Below are positions 1 to 8,115 of a stretch of DNA of 27,169 nt, one piece after another. The number at the start of each line of letters is the position of its first letter. Positions within the stretch are counted from its first letter, which is position 1. Both the position numbers and the translations under genes were made by a program. The notes below the pieces were generated by a model. The model had not been told where the DNA came from, searched no databases, and saw nothing but the letters and a program-made list of their open reading frames with translations. Location: NCBI GenBank assembly GCA_958405355.1, contig CATYEA010000002.1:1-27169 (forward strand). Reading direction: 5' to 3'. The DNA is from an uncultured Lachnospiraceae bacterium. GTDB taxonomy: Bacteria > Bacillota > Clostridia > Lachnospirales > Lachnospiraceae.

Positions 1-208
1 AAAAGGCTCAAACAGTTGATTTCTGTACACGCTATACTCGCAAACTGCAAAAATCTGCCTATCGTTTTCTTATGGAATTGTCGAAATCTTTGCCAAAATT
101 GAAAAATTCATTAGTCTGTGTAAATTATCAAAATTGTAATAAGACAAAGTTTTTTGACGCCTGAATCGATTTACATATCCAGTTTACATGTTTAACCTTG
201 TGCCAGCA
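1..208. other. Upstream region without a recognisable gene
   Basis: No gene is recognised here. One forward frame stays open from base 3 to a stop near 164 (about 53 codons). Its translation resembles no family I know, and it enters from outside the window, so it could be the tail of a truncated gene or chance. The rest is AT-rich and holds two of the four TTACAT repeats described in the next entry. Confidence 0.3.
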
Positions 209-278
209 TTCCCGTTACCTTACATCTACCTTACATTTAGATCCATGGCCGGAGAATGGGGGAATTTTATGGTATACT
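170..278 (+). promoter_or_regulatory. Candidate autoregulated promoter of the first two-component operon
   Basis: TTACAT occurs four times, at 171, 184, 220 and 231. The last two lie inside CCTTACAT octamers exactly 11 bp apart, the half-site spacing usual for OmpR/PhoB-type regulators. A -10-like TATACT lies at 273-278, about 27 bp before the start codon, with no good -35 at the expected place. That is typical of activator-dependent promoters. The bases are seen; control by the adjacent regulator is inferred. Confidence 0.4.
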
Positions 279-304
279 TACAGGTATAGAAAGAAGGAAA
301 GTAG

Positions 305-1009
305 ATGTTGGAAAATTATTTGAAAAATAAACGAATTTTGCTTGTGGACGACGAGCAGGAATTATTAGATATGGTTGTATCTATTTTAAAGGAAGATGGA
401 TTTTATAATATCTGTACGGCGGGGAGTGTGAAGGAAGCTTTAGGGGCGGCGGAAAATTTTTTGCCGGAACTGGCGATTCTGGATGTGATGCTGCCGGATG
501 GCAATGGTTTTTCATTGATGGAGAAACTCAAAGATAAGGCGGATTACCCCGTATTATTTTTGACGGCCCGGGGTGAGGATGAAGATAAGTTTCGGGGATT
601 TGGTTTGGGAGCAGATGATTATATGGTCAAGCCCTTTTTGCCAAAGGAGCTGATTTTTAGGGTGACGGCCATTTTGAGACGGAGCTATAAGAGTGAAAAT
701 CCGTTTGTAAAACTTCATGGAAGTGAAATTGATTTTGAGAGGGCAGAGGTCATAAAGAATGGAACGCATATTTCGCTGACAGCAAAGGAATATAATTTGT
801 TGTTGGCTCTCTATCGTGCTTCAGGCCGCATTGTGACCATTGATGCTCTGTGTGAAGCGGCCTGGGGCGAAAATCCTTTTGGATATGAAAATTCGCTGAT
901 GGCCCACATACGACGTATTCGAGAAAAAATTGAAGAGAATCCCTCATCGCCGGTTTCGCTGATTACTGTAAAAGGGTTGGGATATAAGTTGACAGTGGAG
1001 GGAAAATGA
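305..1009 (+). CDS. OmpR/PhoB-family response regulator
   Basis: This is a 234-residue two-domain DNA-binding response regulator, the expected family length. The receiver domain spans about residues 8-122: acidic pair Asp16-Asp17, phosphoacceptor Asp60 in LAILDVMLPDG, Thr87 and Lys109. The C-terminal part (about 135-231) is a winged-helix effector domain, with a TAKEYNLL segment and a terminal GLGYKL strand. The ATG follows AGAAGGAAAG. The kinase gene starts two bases past this stop, so the pair is surely co-transcribed. It probably acts on nearby DNA, including its own promoter with 11 bp repeats. The sensed signal and wider regulon cannot be read from the sequence. The general arrangement resembles antibiotic- or envelope-stress systems of Clostridia, but nothing here proves that. 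Confidence 0.93.
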   Translation: MLENYLKNKRILLVDDEQELLDMVVSILKEDGFYNICTAGSVKEALGAAENFLPELAILDVMLPDGNGFSLMEKLKDKADYPVLFLTARGEDEDKFRGFGLGADDYMVKPFLPKELIFRVTAILRRSYKSENPFVKLHGSEIDFERAEVIKNGTHISLTAKEYNLLLALYRASGRIVTIDALCEAAWGENPFGYENSLMAHIRRIREKIEENPSSPVSLITVKGLGYKLTVEGK

Positions 1010-1010
1010 G

Positions 1011-2399
1011 ATGAAAAGTGTTCCAAAACTTATTGGCCGCTGCCTCCGGATATTATTGTTCAGTTTCGTTTTACTCGTCATCTTAAATCTGGTTTTGTTT
1101 GTTGGAGTAATGACTAAACAGACAAACAACAGCCATCCGTGGGCCACGGCGAAAGAAGCGGCGGAGGCATTGGAGATTAGCGATGCGAGTTATCGGCTGC
1201 CGGAAGAGATCATGGAAGAATTGAAAGCGGAGGACGTGTGGGCCATTTTTATTGACAATGATACCCGACAGGTCGTTTGGAAAACAGAGAATCTTCCGGA
1301 GACGGTTCCGATGACCTATTCCATATCGGAAATCGTCAGCCTGACACGGGGGTATATCGACGGTTATCCGACATTTACGGGAGAGCATGAGGATGGATTG
1401 TTGGTTCTGGGATATCCAAGAGAGAGTTTCTGGAAACATATGTGGCCGAGCTGGGATTATCAAATGATTGCAAACTTACCGAAAACGGCGCTCATGGTGA
1501 TGGCTGTGAATGGAATGGTCATATTTCTCATTTATATGATAGCAAATTCCATGCTGCTGAAATCTGTTAAACCGATTACGGAGGGAATTCAGGCTCTCTC
1601 TGCAGGAGAACCGGTGCATATTCGGGAAAATGGCTTGCTTTCTGAATTGGCCCGGAGTATTAATCGGACATCGGAGGTACTTCAGAGCCAGAATTATCAG
1701 TTGAGAAAAAAAGAAATGGCCAGGGCCAATTGGATTGCCGGGGTTTCCCATGATATCCGTACGCCTTTGTCCATGGTGATGGGATATGCCGGGCAGCTTC
1801 AATGCGATACCGGGCTTACACCAGAGCAGCGGGCGAAGGCCGATGTGATTTTAAAGCAAAGTGAAAGAATGCGGAATCTGATCAATGATCTGAATCTGGC
1901 TTCCAAGCTGGAATATAATATGCAGCCAGTCAAATCCAGGACAGAGAATGCTGTGGCCATTGTCAGGCAGGTCGTTGTGGATTTTATGAATATGAATATT
2001 GATGATAAATATTCAATATTCTGGGAAACACCGGAGGATTTATGTGTTTGTCGAATCCAGGCAGACAGGGATCTGCTCAAACGTGCGGTTTCAAATCTCA
2101 TACAAAACAGCATGAATCATAATGAGAAAGGCTGCCGAATTTTTGTTTCTGTAAAGGAGTCAGGGAAAACATGCGAAATCCTTGTTGAGGATGATGGGGT
2201 TGGGGCTTCGGATGAGGAGATAGAAAAATTGAACCGCGCACCGCATTATATGGTTTGTGATGAAAATACGGTGGAACAACAGCATGGGCTTGGTCTGCTC
2301 ATCGTAAAACAGATTGCTGTGTCCCACCATGGAGATATTGTGATCAGGCATAGTCTGCGGGGCGGCTTTGCGGTCATGATTCGTTTGGACAGGGATTAA
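1011..2399 (+). CDS. Membrane sensor histidine kinase
   Basis: This 462-residue kinase partners the preceding regulator. Hydrophobic segments at about 12-34 and 159-183 bracket an extracellular sensor region of roughly 125 residues with no recognised fold. A HAMP-like linker follows. The dimerisation/phosphoacceptor domain carries GVSHDIRTPLS with His247. The ATP-binding domain has an N-box (NLIQNSMNH), a G1 box (EDDGVGAS) and a G2 box (QHGLGLLIV), so it looks catalytically complete. Translation is probably coupled to the regulator gene, which ends two bases upstream. Its TAA (2397-2399) overlaps the reverse-strand stop of the next gene, and no terminator separates them, so transcripts may run antisense into each other. 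The ligand is unknown. Confidence 0.92.
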   Translation: MKSVPKLIGRCLRILLFSFVLLVILNLVLFVGVMTKQTNNSHPWATAKEAAEALEISDASYRLPEEIMEELKAEDVWAIFIDNDTRQVVWKTENLPETVPMTYSISEIVSLTRGYIDGYPTFTGEHEDGLLVLGYPRESFWKHMWPSWDYQMIANLPKTALMVMAVNGMVIFLIYMIANSMLLKSVKPITEGIQALSAGEPVHIRENGLLSELARSINRTSEVLQSQNYQLRKKEMARANWIAGVSHDIRTPLSMVMGYAGQLQCDTGLTPEQRAKADVILKQSERMRNLINDLNLASKLEYNMQPVKSRTENAVAIVRQVVVDFMNMNIDDKYSIFWETPEDLCVCRIQADRDLLKRAVSNLIQNSMNHNEKGCRIFVSVKESGKTCEILVEDDGVGASDEEIEKLNRAPHYMVCDENTVEQQHGLGLLIVKQIAVSHHGDIVIRHSLRGGFAVMIRLDRD

Positions 2400-3841
2400 T
2401 TTAAATTAATCATGCGCTCGATCAAGGTCTGATATTTTTTATAAAGGATCTGTACATCATCAGCATTAAAAGCATAGCAATAGGGTTTGGATTTAATCAT
2501 ATCAAAAAATTCGTCTATGCGTTTTTGAACTGGCCGAGAAAGAATGGTGTAATACATTGGTCCGCCATTTTCGTGGGAAAGTCCCGTGTTTTTAAGAAAG
2601 AGTTCTTTATCGTTACAATAAATTGAAGTCTGCAGATTTCTCGGAAAGGTTGGTGTAAATTCGTCATCAATCACATAAAAATGGATATTCGGATTTTTCT
2701 TCAGGATGTTTAATGTGTTTTGTATATGAAGTTTTCTTTCCTCCGGGGTCAGTGTATAAAAAATACAGGCAAATATAATTTCTCCATTCTCAATATATTG
2801 GGAAAGGGAAGACCTTAAAAGGTAAAATTCAATGGAGCCTTTTTCAAATACTTCTTCCCAGGCGACTCGAATGCGATTGATCAAAGCAAAAGCACCCTTG
2901 TTTTGGCGAAGAGTCATTTGAAGAATGGATTCCCAACAGGCCTCAGGAAGGAAAAATTCAAATCCTTTTGCAAGAAAGATACGGAAGCTATCTTTGGTAT
3001 AAAAATTTACATGATAGTTGTTTCGGCAAAAATCATTGACACCAAAAGATTTAAGCAGGGGATTTTGGCTTTTAAATGATGGAAGCACATGACGGAGCAT
3101 TTCATTGGCTTTGATGCGGTCATTGATTATTGTTGCAGCAAGAATCTTCTGGGTCTCACTCAGAACACACATGATTGCCAGATGATTTTTTACAATGATG
3201 GCATTCATTGCATGTGTAGGTATATCATCGTAAAAATCGAGATGGATATAACTGTGAGAGTTGATGAAATAGTAGAGTTCTTTCAGATAATCATCTTTAT
3301 CATTGATCAAAGCTTCTGTATCAAGAGCCATTTTTACATGGATATCAAAGGAAGAATTCAAGTTATCCGGAAACAGATCAAGATGGCCGCGGATAAATGA
3401 ACAGATTTCCAGTGTACAGAAAATCTCCAGTGGTTCGCGGTAGCTTTCCAGTATTTTTGGAAATGTGCGGCTGAAAAAATTAAAGAGTTCTTTGTTCGTG
3501 GATAAAAACTTGATACTTGAATGCTCCGAACGGTCCTGACAGGATATCCGGTAGGCTTCTTCTAAAAGATTGTAGATGACATGATTTAAGGATTCCTTAG
3601 AAACCTGAATCGAAAATGTCCTTGAAAACTCCTTCAGATGGTCTTGGCTGATGATTTCCTGCATGAAACAATCGGCAAGCCCGTGGTTAATCTGTGGTAC
3701 AGCTTTGGCCGTAGGAAGTTTATCCTGAGTACACCATTTGCTGATGTAGGACACGTCGTAACCTATTTTTTCTGAAAGAAAAGATAATTTTGAATCCGAG
3801 AAATCAATCAGAGATTTTAGTAAATTTCCATATGCAGTCAT
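2396..3841 (-). CDS. Helix-turn-helix protein of unknown function
   Basis: A 481-residue protein whose first 45 residues resemble an XRE/Cro-type helix-turn-helix: LSEKIGYDVSYISKW would be the two helices and turn. The remaining ~430 residues match no family I recognise. They are soluble, mixed alpha/beta in appearance and rich in aromatic residues, with no membrane segment or catalytic motif visible. It may be a regulator with a large sensing domain. The start codon follows AGGGAGG with good spacing, and a near-consensus promoter lies 40-65 bp upstream. It converges on the two-component operon, sharing stop bases with it. The gene is real by its length, ribosome site and promoter. The DNA-binding role is inferred from the N-terminus only. 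Confidence 0.72.
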   Translation of the reverse strand: MTAYGNLLKSLIDFSDSKLSFLSEKIGYDVSYISKWCTQDKLPTAKAVPQINHGLADCFMQEIISQDHLKEFSRTFSIQVSKESLNHVIYNLLEEAYRISCQDRSEHSSIKFLSTNKELFNFFSRTFPKILESYREPLEIFCTLEICSFIRGHLDLFPDNLNSSFDIHVKMALDTEALINDKDDYLKELYYFINSHSYIHLDFYDDIPTHAMNAIIVKNHLAIMCVLSETQKILAATIINDRIKANEMLRHVLPSFKSQNPLLKSFGVNDFCRNNYHVNFYTKDSFRIFLAKGFEFFLPEACWESILQMTLRQNKGAFALINRIRVAWEEVFEKGSIEFYLLRSSLSQYIENGEIIFACIFYTLTPEERKLHIQNTLNILKKNPNIHFYVIDDEFTPTFPRNLQTSIYCNDKELFLKNTGLSHENGGPMYYTILSRPVQKRIDEFFDMIKSKPYCYAFNADDVQILYKKYQTLIERMINLN

Positions 3842-3879
3842 TGCTTTTCCTCCCTACTTTTAAGCAACCCCATGGGTAA

Positions 3880-3907
3880 ATTATAGATTTATGTAACCAA
3901 TTGTCAA
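3880..3907 (-). promoter_or_regulatory. Promoter of the helix-turn-helix gene
   Basis: Read on the minus strand, TTGACA (3902-3907) and TATAAT (3880-3885) are separated by 16 bp, a perfect consensus pair. Transcription would begin near 3873, about 30 bases before the start codon of the gene ending at 3841. Confidence 0.75.
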
Positions 3908-3986
3908 GGGAAGGGAGGGGAAAAAGGCGTGGAATTTTCTTGAAACTGATTGAATTAAAAAGGAAATGTGAATCAAAAATTGTTCA

Positions 3987-4014
3987 TTGAGAAATATGTC
4001 AGAGTCTCTATAAT
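3987..4014 (+). promoter_or_regulatory. Orphan promoter reading toward no gene
   Basis: TTGAGA (3987-3992) and TATAAT (4009-4014) with a 16 bp spacer form a good sigma-A promoter on the plus strand. No plus-strand protein gene lies downstream, only a terminator about 100 bp on. See the putative small RNA entry. Confidence 0.5.
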
Positions 4015-4020
4015 AAACAA

Positions 4021-4152
4021 TATATGGTATAAATTTGGTGTAGGGTTAGCCAAATAAGTTTATATTAACTAAGGTATATGCTTGAAAAGACGGGTGTATA
4101 CTCCTCTCCTGTAAGAAAAAAGTCCATCAGAATTTCTGATGGACTTTTTCGC
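4021..4152 (+). ncRNA. Putative small RNA
   Basis: The stretch starts just after a good promoter and ends in a strong intrinsic terminator, giving a predicted transcript of about 130 nt. A pyrimidine-rich TACTCCTCTCCT at about 4099-4110 lies immediately before the terminator hairpin and is complementary to Shine-Dalgarno-type AGGAGAGGAG. C-rich single strands of this kind are used by several Firmicutes regulatory RNAs. No convincing open frame exists: an ATG at 4079 opens 36 codons, but they run through the terminator. It matches no RNA family I can name. Existence and function are inferred. Confidence 0.33.
4116..4150. terminator. Bidirectional intrinsic terminator
   Basis: A long perfect inverted repeat (AAAAGTCCATCAGAA with TTTCTGATGGACTTTT) is flanked by A-runs on the left and T-runs on the right, so it can work on both strands. 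On the minus strand it ends the DUF1576 gene, whose stop is about 30 bp upstream. On the plus strand it would end the putative small RNA. Confidence 0.85.
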
Positions 4153-4179
4153 GTTCGTTTTTTGTTGCTTTTAAAACTA

Positions 4180-5493
4180 TTATAGAATACCTTTAACTTT
4201 AGCCTGCCTGTTCTGAATGGATTTGATGATCGGAACGAGAAAGGCGGCAACGACGCCTCCGGCGAAACCGTTATTATACAAGTTCATTCCAGAGTAAACG
4301 ATACCGATATTCAGGACGACGGCCGCATGGAGGAAACCGGCAAGAATGCCGACAAGGAAGCCATACTGGCCTGCAATCGGTGCAATGGTCGTACCGAACA
4401 TGAGGGCAAGGACAACGGCCGGGTCAGTGACGGTATAGCTGCCGGAAAGGGCAGCTAAAAGTGTAATGCCAAGCATGATCGGTGTGATGTTCCGTAATGT
4501 TTTTCCTGTGGCGGAAAAGCCGACGACGGTAAAAATACCTCCGATACTGGCACCGTTCAGATCAGCGCCAATAGCAAGGAGATATACGGTACAGAAAATT
4601 CCATTAATCCCCATGTTGATCAATGTGGCACTGAATCCTTCACTGAAGGTGAAATCCGTACCGCCAAGCCCTGGATATTTTTGAATATTCCAGTATTTAC
4701 GAAAAGCGTTTCTATCGGTCAGTGCACCGATAAAAATCAAAATGACGAAGAAGGAAATAAGAATTTCTGAAAATATCAGGTTATAGCCGGTGGCCCAGAG
4801 TTTTCGGCTTTCAAGGGCCAGACCGAAAGATTTGTAAATGGAGATAATGACTGTGGCAATGATACCGGCTGCGAAACCTCCATTATAAAGGGAATAGCCC
4901 TTGTGGGTATTATAAAGATGGGCACATAACGGCGGCATAACAAAACCGATGATAATACCGACGAGAAGACTCATGGCCAGACGGATTGGCAGAGAGAAAT
5001 GGCCAAACTGGACCGTTTGAGTAATGATCGGTGACAAGCTTGTCCCATAAAAACCTATATACAAGTAATTGGACAAATGGGTTTTATGATATTTGGCATA
5101 AATAAAAACGCCAAGGATAATACACCATATATTGACAAGGTTTTTTCCAAATAAAGAGAAGCCGAGCATAAGGGAAAGCGCAGCAATAGAGCTGCCGTCA
5201 ATGTTCATGTTCAGGAAATACATGAGAACGATACACATGAGAGTGATCAGACTGGCATTGACAAGGGCGGCTCCGGAGCCGCCGACAGCCACATAGTCGG
5301 TAATCAGAAAATCCGGTTCGACGAAAATTTTCAGAAGTCCCCGAACCATCTCAGGGAAAGGCTGAAGTAATAAACCCCAAAATAGAAAATATCCAGGAGC
5401 CAATGCCAGTAAGATGTACTGAAGATTCCGGGATAAAGGTTTGGGGTCTGTATGTACTTTATTTGTAAAACCAATATGGGTCGTAAAACGCAT
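4180..5493 (-). CDS. DUF1576 family multi-pass membrane protein
   Basis: A 437-residue, very hydrophobic protein recognised as DUF1576, a family of unknown function in Firmicutes. Roughly ten or more membrane segments can be drawn. The protein is an internal duplication. GSSIAALSLMLGFSLFGKN (100-118) corresponds to GASIGGIFTVVGFSATGKT (314-332). NGGFAAG (204-210) corresponds to NNGFAGG (407-413). SLSPI (152-156) corresponds to TIAPI (369-373). Two homologous halves, conserved glycines and small polar residues in the membrane suggest a transporter or channel, but that is inference. GGAGGG precedes the ATG. It lies downstream of argG in the same direction but behind a terminator, with its own likely promoter overlapping that terminator. 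A link to arginine metabolism is not shown. Confidence 0.85.
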   Translation of the reverse strand: MRFTTHIGFTNKVHTDPKPLSRNLQYILLALAPGYFLFWGLLLQPFPEMVRGLLKIFVEPDFLITDYVAVGGSGAALVNASLITLMCIVLMYFLNMNIDGSSIAALSLMLGFSLFGKNLVNIWCIILGVFIYAKYHKTHLSNYLYIGFYGTSLSPIITQTVQFGHFSLPIRLAMSLLVGIIIGFVMPPLCAHLYNTHKGYSLYNGGFAAGIIATVIISIYKSFGLALESRKLWATGYNLIFSEILISFFVILIFIGALTDRNAFRKYWNIQKYPGLGGTDFTFSEGFSATLINMGINGIFCTVYLLAIGADLNGASIGGIFTVVGFSATGKTLRNITPIMLGITLLAALSGSYTVTDPAVVLALMFGTTIAPIAGQYGFLVGILAGFLHAAVVLNIGIVYSGMNLYNNGFAGGVVAAFLVPIIKSIQNRQAKVKGIL

Positions 5494-5525
5494 AAGTTAT
5501 CCCTCCAACTAGAAATTCTTATTTC

Positions 5526-5565
5526 AAAAAAAGCTCTACCTTACATTGTAAGGCAGAGCTTTTTT
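5526..5565 (-). terminator. argG terminator
   Basis: On the minus strand, after the argG stop, AAGCTCTGCCTTAC pairs with GTAAGGTAGAGCTT (one mismatch or wobble) and a T-run follows. A-runs on the other side make it potentially bidirectional. It overlaps the promoter proposed for the DUF1576 gene. Confidence 0.8.
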
Positions 5566-5574
5566 ATTTGTCAA
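5545..5574 (-). promoter_or_regulatory. Promoter of the DUF1576 gene, overlapping the argG terminator
   Basis: On the minus strand, TTGACA (5569-5574) and TACAAT (5545-5550) are separated by 18 bp. The -10 element forms the loop of the argG terminator hairpin. Transcripts starting here (about 5538) lack the first arm of the hairpin, so they would escape termination. Only read-through RNA from argG would fold it. Confidence 0.5.
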
Positions 5575-5589
5575 GATTTTATCAGAAGA

Positions 5590-6813
5590 TTATTTATTTT
5601 TTTCATTTTCTGCCAGCATCATAGCACGAACTTTTAATGGAAGTCCGAACAGAGTGATGAAGCCGGAAGCGTCATGGTGGTCATACAATTCACCGGTAGT
5701 GAAGGAAGCCAGGGATTCGCTGTACAGAGAATATGGAGAAGTTGTTCCGGCTTTGATGATATTTCCTTTGTAAAGCTTGAATTTTACTTCGCCAGTCACA
5801 TATTTCTGTGTGGATTCCACAAAGGCCTGAACAGCTTCACGAAGCGGAGTGAACCATTTGCCTTCATAAACGATCTGAGCCATCTTGTTACCCATATCTT
5901 TCTTAACTTCCATGGTCGCACGGTCAAGAACCAGTTCTTCCAACTGGTCATGAGCTTCCATGAGAATAGTTCCGCCTGGTGTTTCATAAACACCTCTGGA
6001 TTTCATACCTACAACACGGTTTTCTACGATATCAACGATACCGATACCATGTTTGCCGCCGAGTTTATTTAATTCAGTAATGATTTCAGAAACCTTCATA
6101 GCCTGTCCATTTAATGTCTTAGGAACGCCGGCTTCAAAAGTCATTGTCACGTATTCAGCTTCATCCGGAGCTTTTTCCGGTGTTACACCGAGAACTAAGA
6201 GATCATCATAGTTTGGTTCGTTGGCCGGATCTTCCAGTTCCAGACCTTCATGGCTGATATGCCATAAGTTACGGTCACGGCTGTAGCTGTGGCTGGCGTC
6301 AAATGGAAGGTCAATGCCATGCTGTTTGCAGTATTCGATTTCATCTTCCCGGGACTGCATGGTCCATACATCAGTCATACGCCAAGGAGCGATAATTTTT
6401 AAATCCGGAGCCAGAGCTTTGATACCCAGCTCAAAACGAATCTGGTCGTTGCCTTTACCTGTAGCGCCGTGGCAGATAGCGGAAGCATTTTCTTTACGTG
6501 CGATTTCTACAAGACGTTTTGCAATGACCGGACGGGCCATGGATGTACCAAGGAGATATTTATTCTCGTAAACGGCACCGGCCTGTACACATGGAACGAT
6601 ATATTCGTCACAGAATTCATCGATAATGTTTTCGATATATAATTTGGAAGCACCGGATAATTTGGCACGTTCTTCAAGACCATCCAATTCTTCACCCTGG
6701 CCGCAATCGATGCAGCAGCAGATAACTTCATAATCAAAATTTTCTTTCAGCCATGGGATGATCGCTGTGGTATCTAAACCGCCGGAATAGGCTAAAATGA
6801 CTTTTTCTTTCAT
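5590..6813 (-). CDS. argG: Argininosuccinate synthase
   Basis: This enzyme joins citrulline and aspartate with ATP cleavage to give argininosuccinate, the penultimate arginine-pathway step, in the cytoplasm. It has 407 residues, the usual bacterial length. The N-terminal PP-loop ATP-binding motif AYSGGLDTT is at residues 8-16. [14 protein letters not shown] and [15 protein letters not shown], also typical of the family, follow. The ATG is preceded by AGGAGGT at good spacing. It diverges from argCJBD across a 250 bp region, so the two units are probably controlled together by arginine. argH, its usual partner, is not adjacent; a terminator lies directly after argG. Identification is very secure. 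Confidence 0.98.
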   Translation of the reverse strand: MKEKVILAYSGGLDTTAIIPWLKENFDYEVICCCIDCGQGEELDGLEERAKLSGASKLYIENIIDEFCDEYIVPCVQAGAVYENKYLLGTSMARPVIAKRLVEIARKENASAICHGATGKGNDQIRFELGIKALAPDLKIIAPWRMTDVWTMQSREDEIEYCKQHGIDLPFDASHSYSRDRNLWHISHEGLELEDPANEPNYDDLLVLGVTPEKAPDEAEYVTMTFEAGVPKTLNGQAMKVSEIITELNKLGGKHGIGIVDIVENRVVGMKSRGVYETPGGTILMEAHDQLEELVLDRATMEVKKDMGNKMAQIVYEGKWFTPLREAVQAFVESTQKYVTGEVKFKLYKGNIIKAGTTSPYSLYSESLASFTTGELYDHHDASGFITLFGLPLKVRAMMLAENEKNK

Positions 6814-6868
6814 AATAATAACCTCCTGAAATTCTATTTTATCTTCATGTTTTTTTTAGTCCTCACAT

Positions 6869-6897
6869 AATATACAACACTTCTTTATAAAAATCAA
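6869..6897 (-). promoter_or_regulatory. argG promoter
   Basis: On the minus strand, TTGATT (6892-6897) and TATATT (6869-6874) have a 17 bp spacer. The predicted start is about 50 bases before the argG ATG. An AT-rich TGCATTTTTAT at 6916-6926 matches part of the ArgR operator consensus, but its second half does not, so an ARG box is only a weak suggestion. Confidence 0.65.
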
Positions 6898-6999
6898 TAT
6901 CTTTTTTGAGATTTTTGCATTTTTATAAGTTTAGAGCCTGAAATATGCATAAATAATGTATATTATTGACGAAACATAAATATTTATTAAAAATAGGCC

Positions 7000-7028
7000 T
7001 TTACAGCTTTCCTAAATTGTATTATTAT
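7000..7028 (+). promoter_or_regulatory. argCJBD promoter
   Basis: TTTACA (7000-7005) and TATTAT (7023-7028) with exactly 17 bp between them precede argC. Transcription would start near 7035, giving a leader of about 29 bases that is too short for attenuation. Control would therefore have to act on DNA, as ArgR does; I see no clear ARG-box palindrome. Confidence 0.7.
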
Positions 7029-7063
7029 AGGAAAAGACATTTCAGAAAGAAGGGGAAATACCT

Positions 7064-8104
7064 ATGATTAAAGCAGGGATTATTGGTTCGACAGGATACG
7101 CCGGACAGGAACTTGTGCGATTACTTCTTGGCCATAAAGATGTGGAAATTGTCTGGTATGGTTCCAGAAGTTATATAGATAAGAAATATTATGATGTGTT
7201 CCGAAATATGTTCCAGATTGTGGAAGATGTTTGCAAGGATGACAATCTGGATGAACTGGCAGAGGCCGTAGATGTGATTTTTACGGCGACACCTCAGGGA
7301 CTCTGTGCATCCCTTGTCAGTGAAGAGGTTCTTAATAAAGTAAAGATAATTGATCTGAGTGCAGATTTCCGTATTAAAGATGTGGCAACTTATGAAAAAT
7401 GGTACGGTATCAAACATGCGTCACCAGAGTTCATTCCGGAGGCTGTCTATGGACTTTGTGAGATTAACCGTGAGGATATTAAGGGTGCCCGTTTGATTGC
7501 CAATCCGGGTTGTTACACGACTTGTTCTATTTTGACGGCTTATCCTTTGGTAAAAGAGGGACTGATCGACGCCCAGTCCATTATCATTGATGCTAAATCA
7601 GGAACTTCCGGTGCAGGCCGTGGGGCAAAAGTGGATAATCTTTTCTGTGAAGTGAATGAAAGTATCAAGGCCTACGGCGTTACGACCCATCGTCATACAC
7701 CGGAGATTGAGGAACAGCTTGGCTATGCGGCCGGTGAGCCGATTTTGTTGAATTTCACACCCCATCTGGTGCCGATGAACCGGGGAATTCTTGTGACTGC
7801 TTATGCGAATCTGAAAGAAGGGGTAACGGAGGCGGATATCCGTGCTGCTTATGATAAATATTATAAAGATGAAAAATTTGTCCGTGTGCTTGAACCGGGT
7901 GTCTGCCCGGAGACCCGCTGGGTGGAAGGCAGCAACTATACGGATATTAACTTTAAAGTGGACCCGAGAACCCGCCGTGTGGTCATGATGGGGGCTTTGG
8001 ATAACCTGGTGAAAGGCGCCGCCGGACAGGCGGTTCAGAATATGAATCTTATTTTCGGACTGGATGAGGCTGAAGGCCTGAATCTGGTGCCGATGTTCCC
8101 TTAA
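7064..8104 (+). CDS. argC: N-acetyl-gamma-glutamyl-phosphate reductase
   Basis: ArgC reduces N-acetylglutamyl phosphate to the semialdehyde with NADPH, the third step of ornithine synthesis. The 346-residue protein starts with the NADP-binding loop GSTGYAGQEL (8-17). It carries the catalytic cysteine Cys150 in ANPGCYTT and the HRHTPEIEQ-like segment (HRHTPEIEEQ) containing the second active-site histidine. An AGAAGGGGA ribosome site precedes the ATG. It is the first gene of a four-gene operon, with argJ starting 11 bases after its stop. All family hallmarks are present. Confidence 0.98.
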   Translation: MIKAGIIGSTGYAGQELVRLLLGHKDVEIVWYGSRSYIDKKYYDVFRNMFQIVEDVCKDDNLDELAEAVDVIFTATPQGLCASLVSEEVLNKVKIIDLSADFRIKDVATYEKWYGIKHASPEFIPEAVYGLCEINREDIKGARLIANPGCYTTCSILTAYPLVKEGLIDAQSIIIDAKSGTSGAGRGAKVDNLFCEVNESIKAYGVTTHRHTPEIEEQLGYAAGEPILLNFTPHLVPMNRGILVTAYANLKEGVTEADIRAAYDKYYKDEKFVRVLEPGVCPETRWVEGSNYTDINFKVDPRTRRVVMMGALDNLVKGAAGQAVQNMNLIFGLDEAEGLNLVPMFP

Positions 8105-8115
8105 GGAGGATAAAC

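Noticed and set aside
3..164. Open forward frame of about 53 codons at the left edge
   Set aside because: No recognisable protein family, no visible start because it enters from outside, and AT-rich DNA easily gives such frames; kept only as a remark.
4079..4189. Small open frame through the terminator region
   Set aside because: Weak ribosome site and 36 codons that run through an intrinsic terminator hairpin; unlikely to be translated.
6910..6965. ARG box between argG and argC
   Set aside because: TGCATTTTTAT and TGCATAAAT resemble half the consensus, but the second halves do not match; not listed as an operator.
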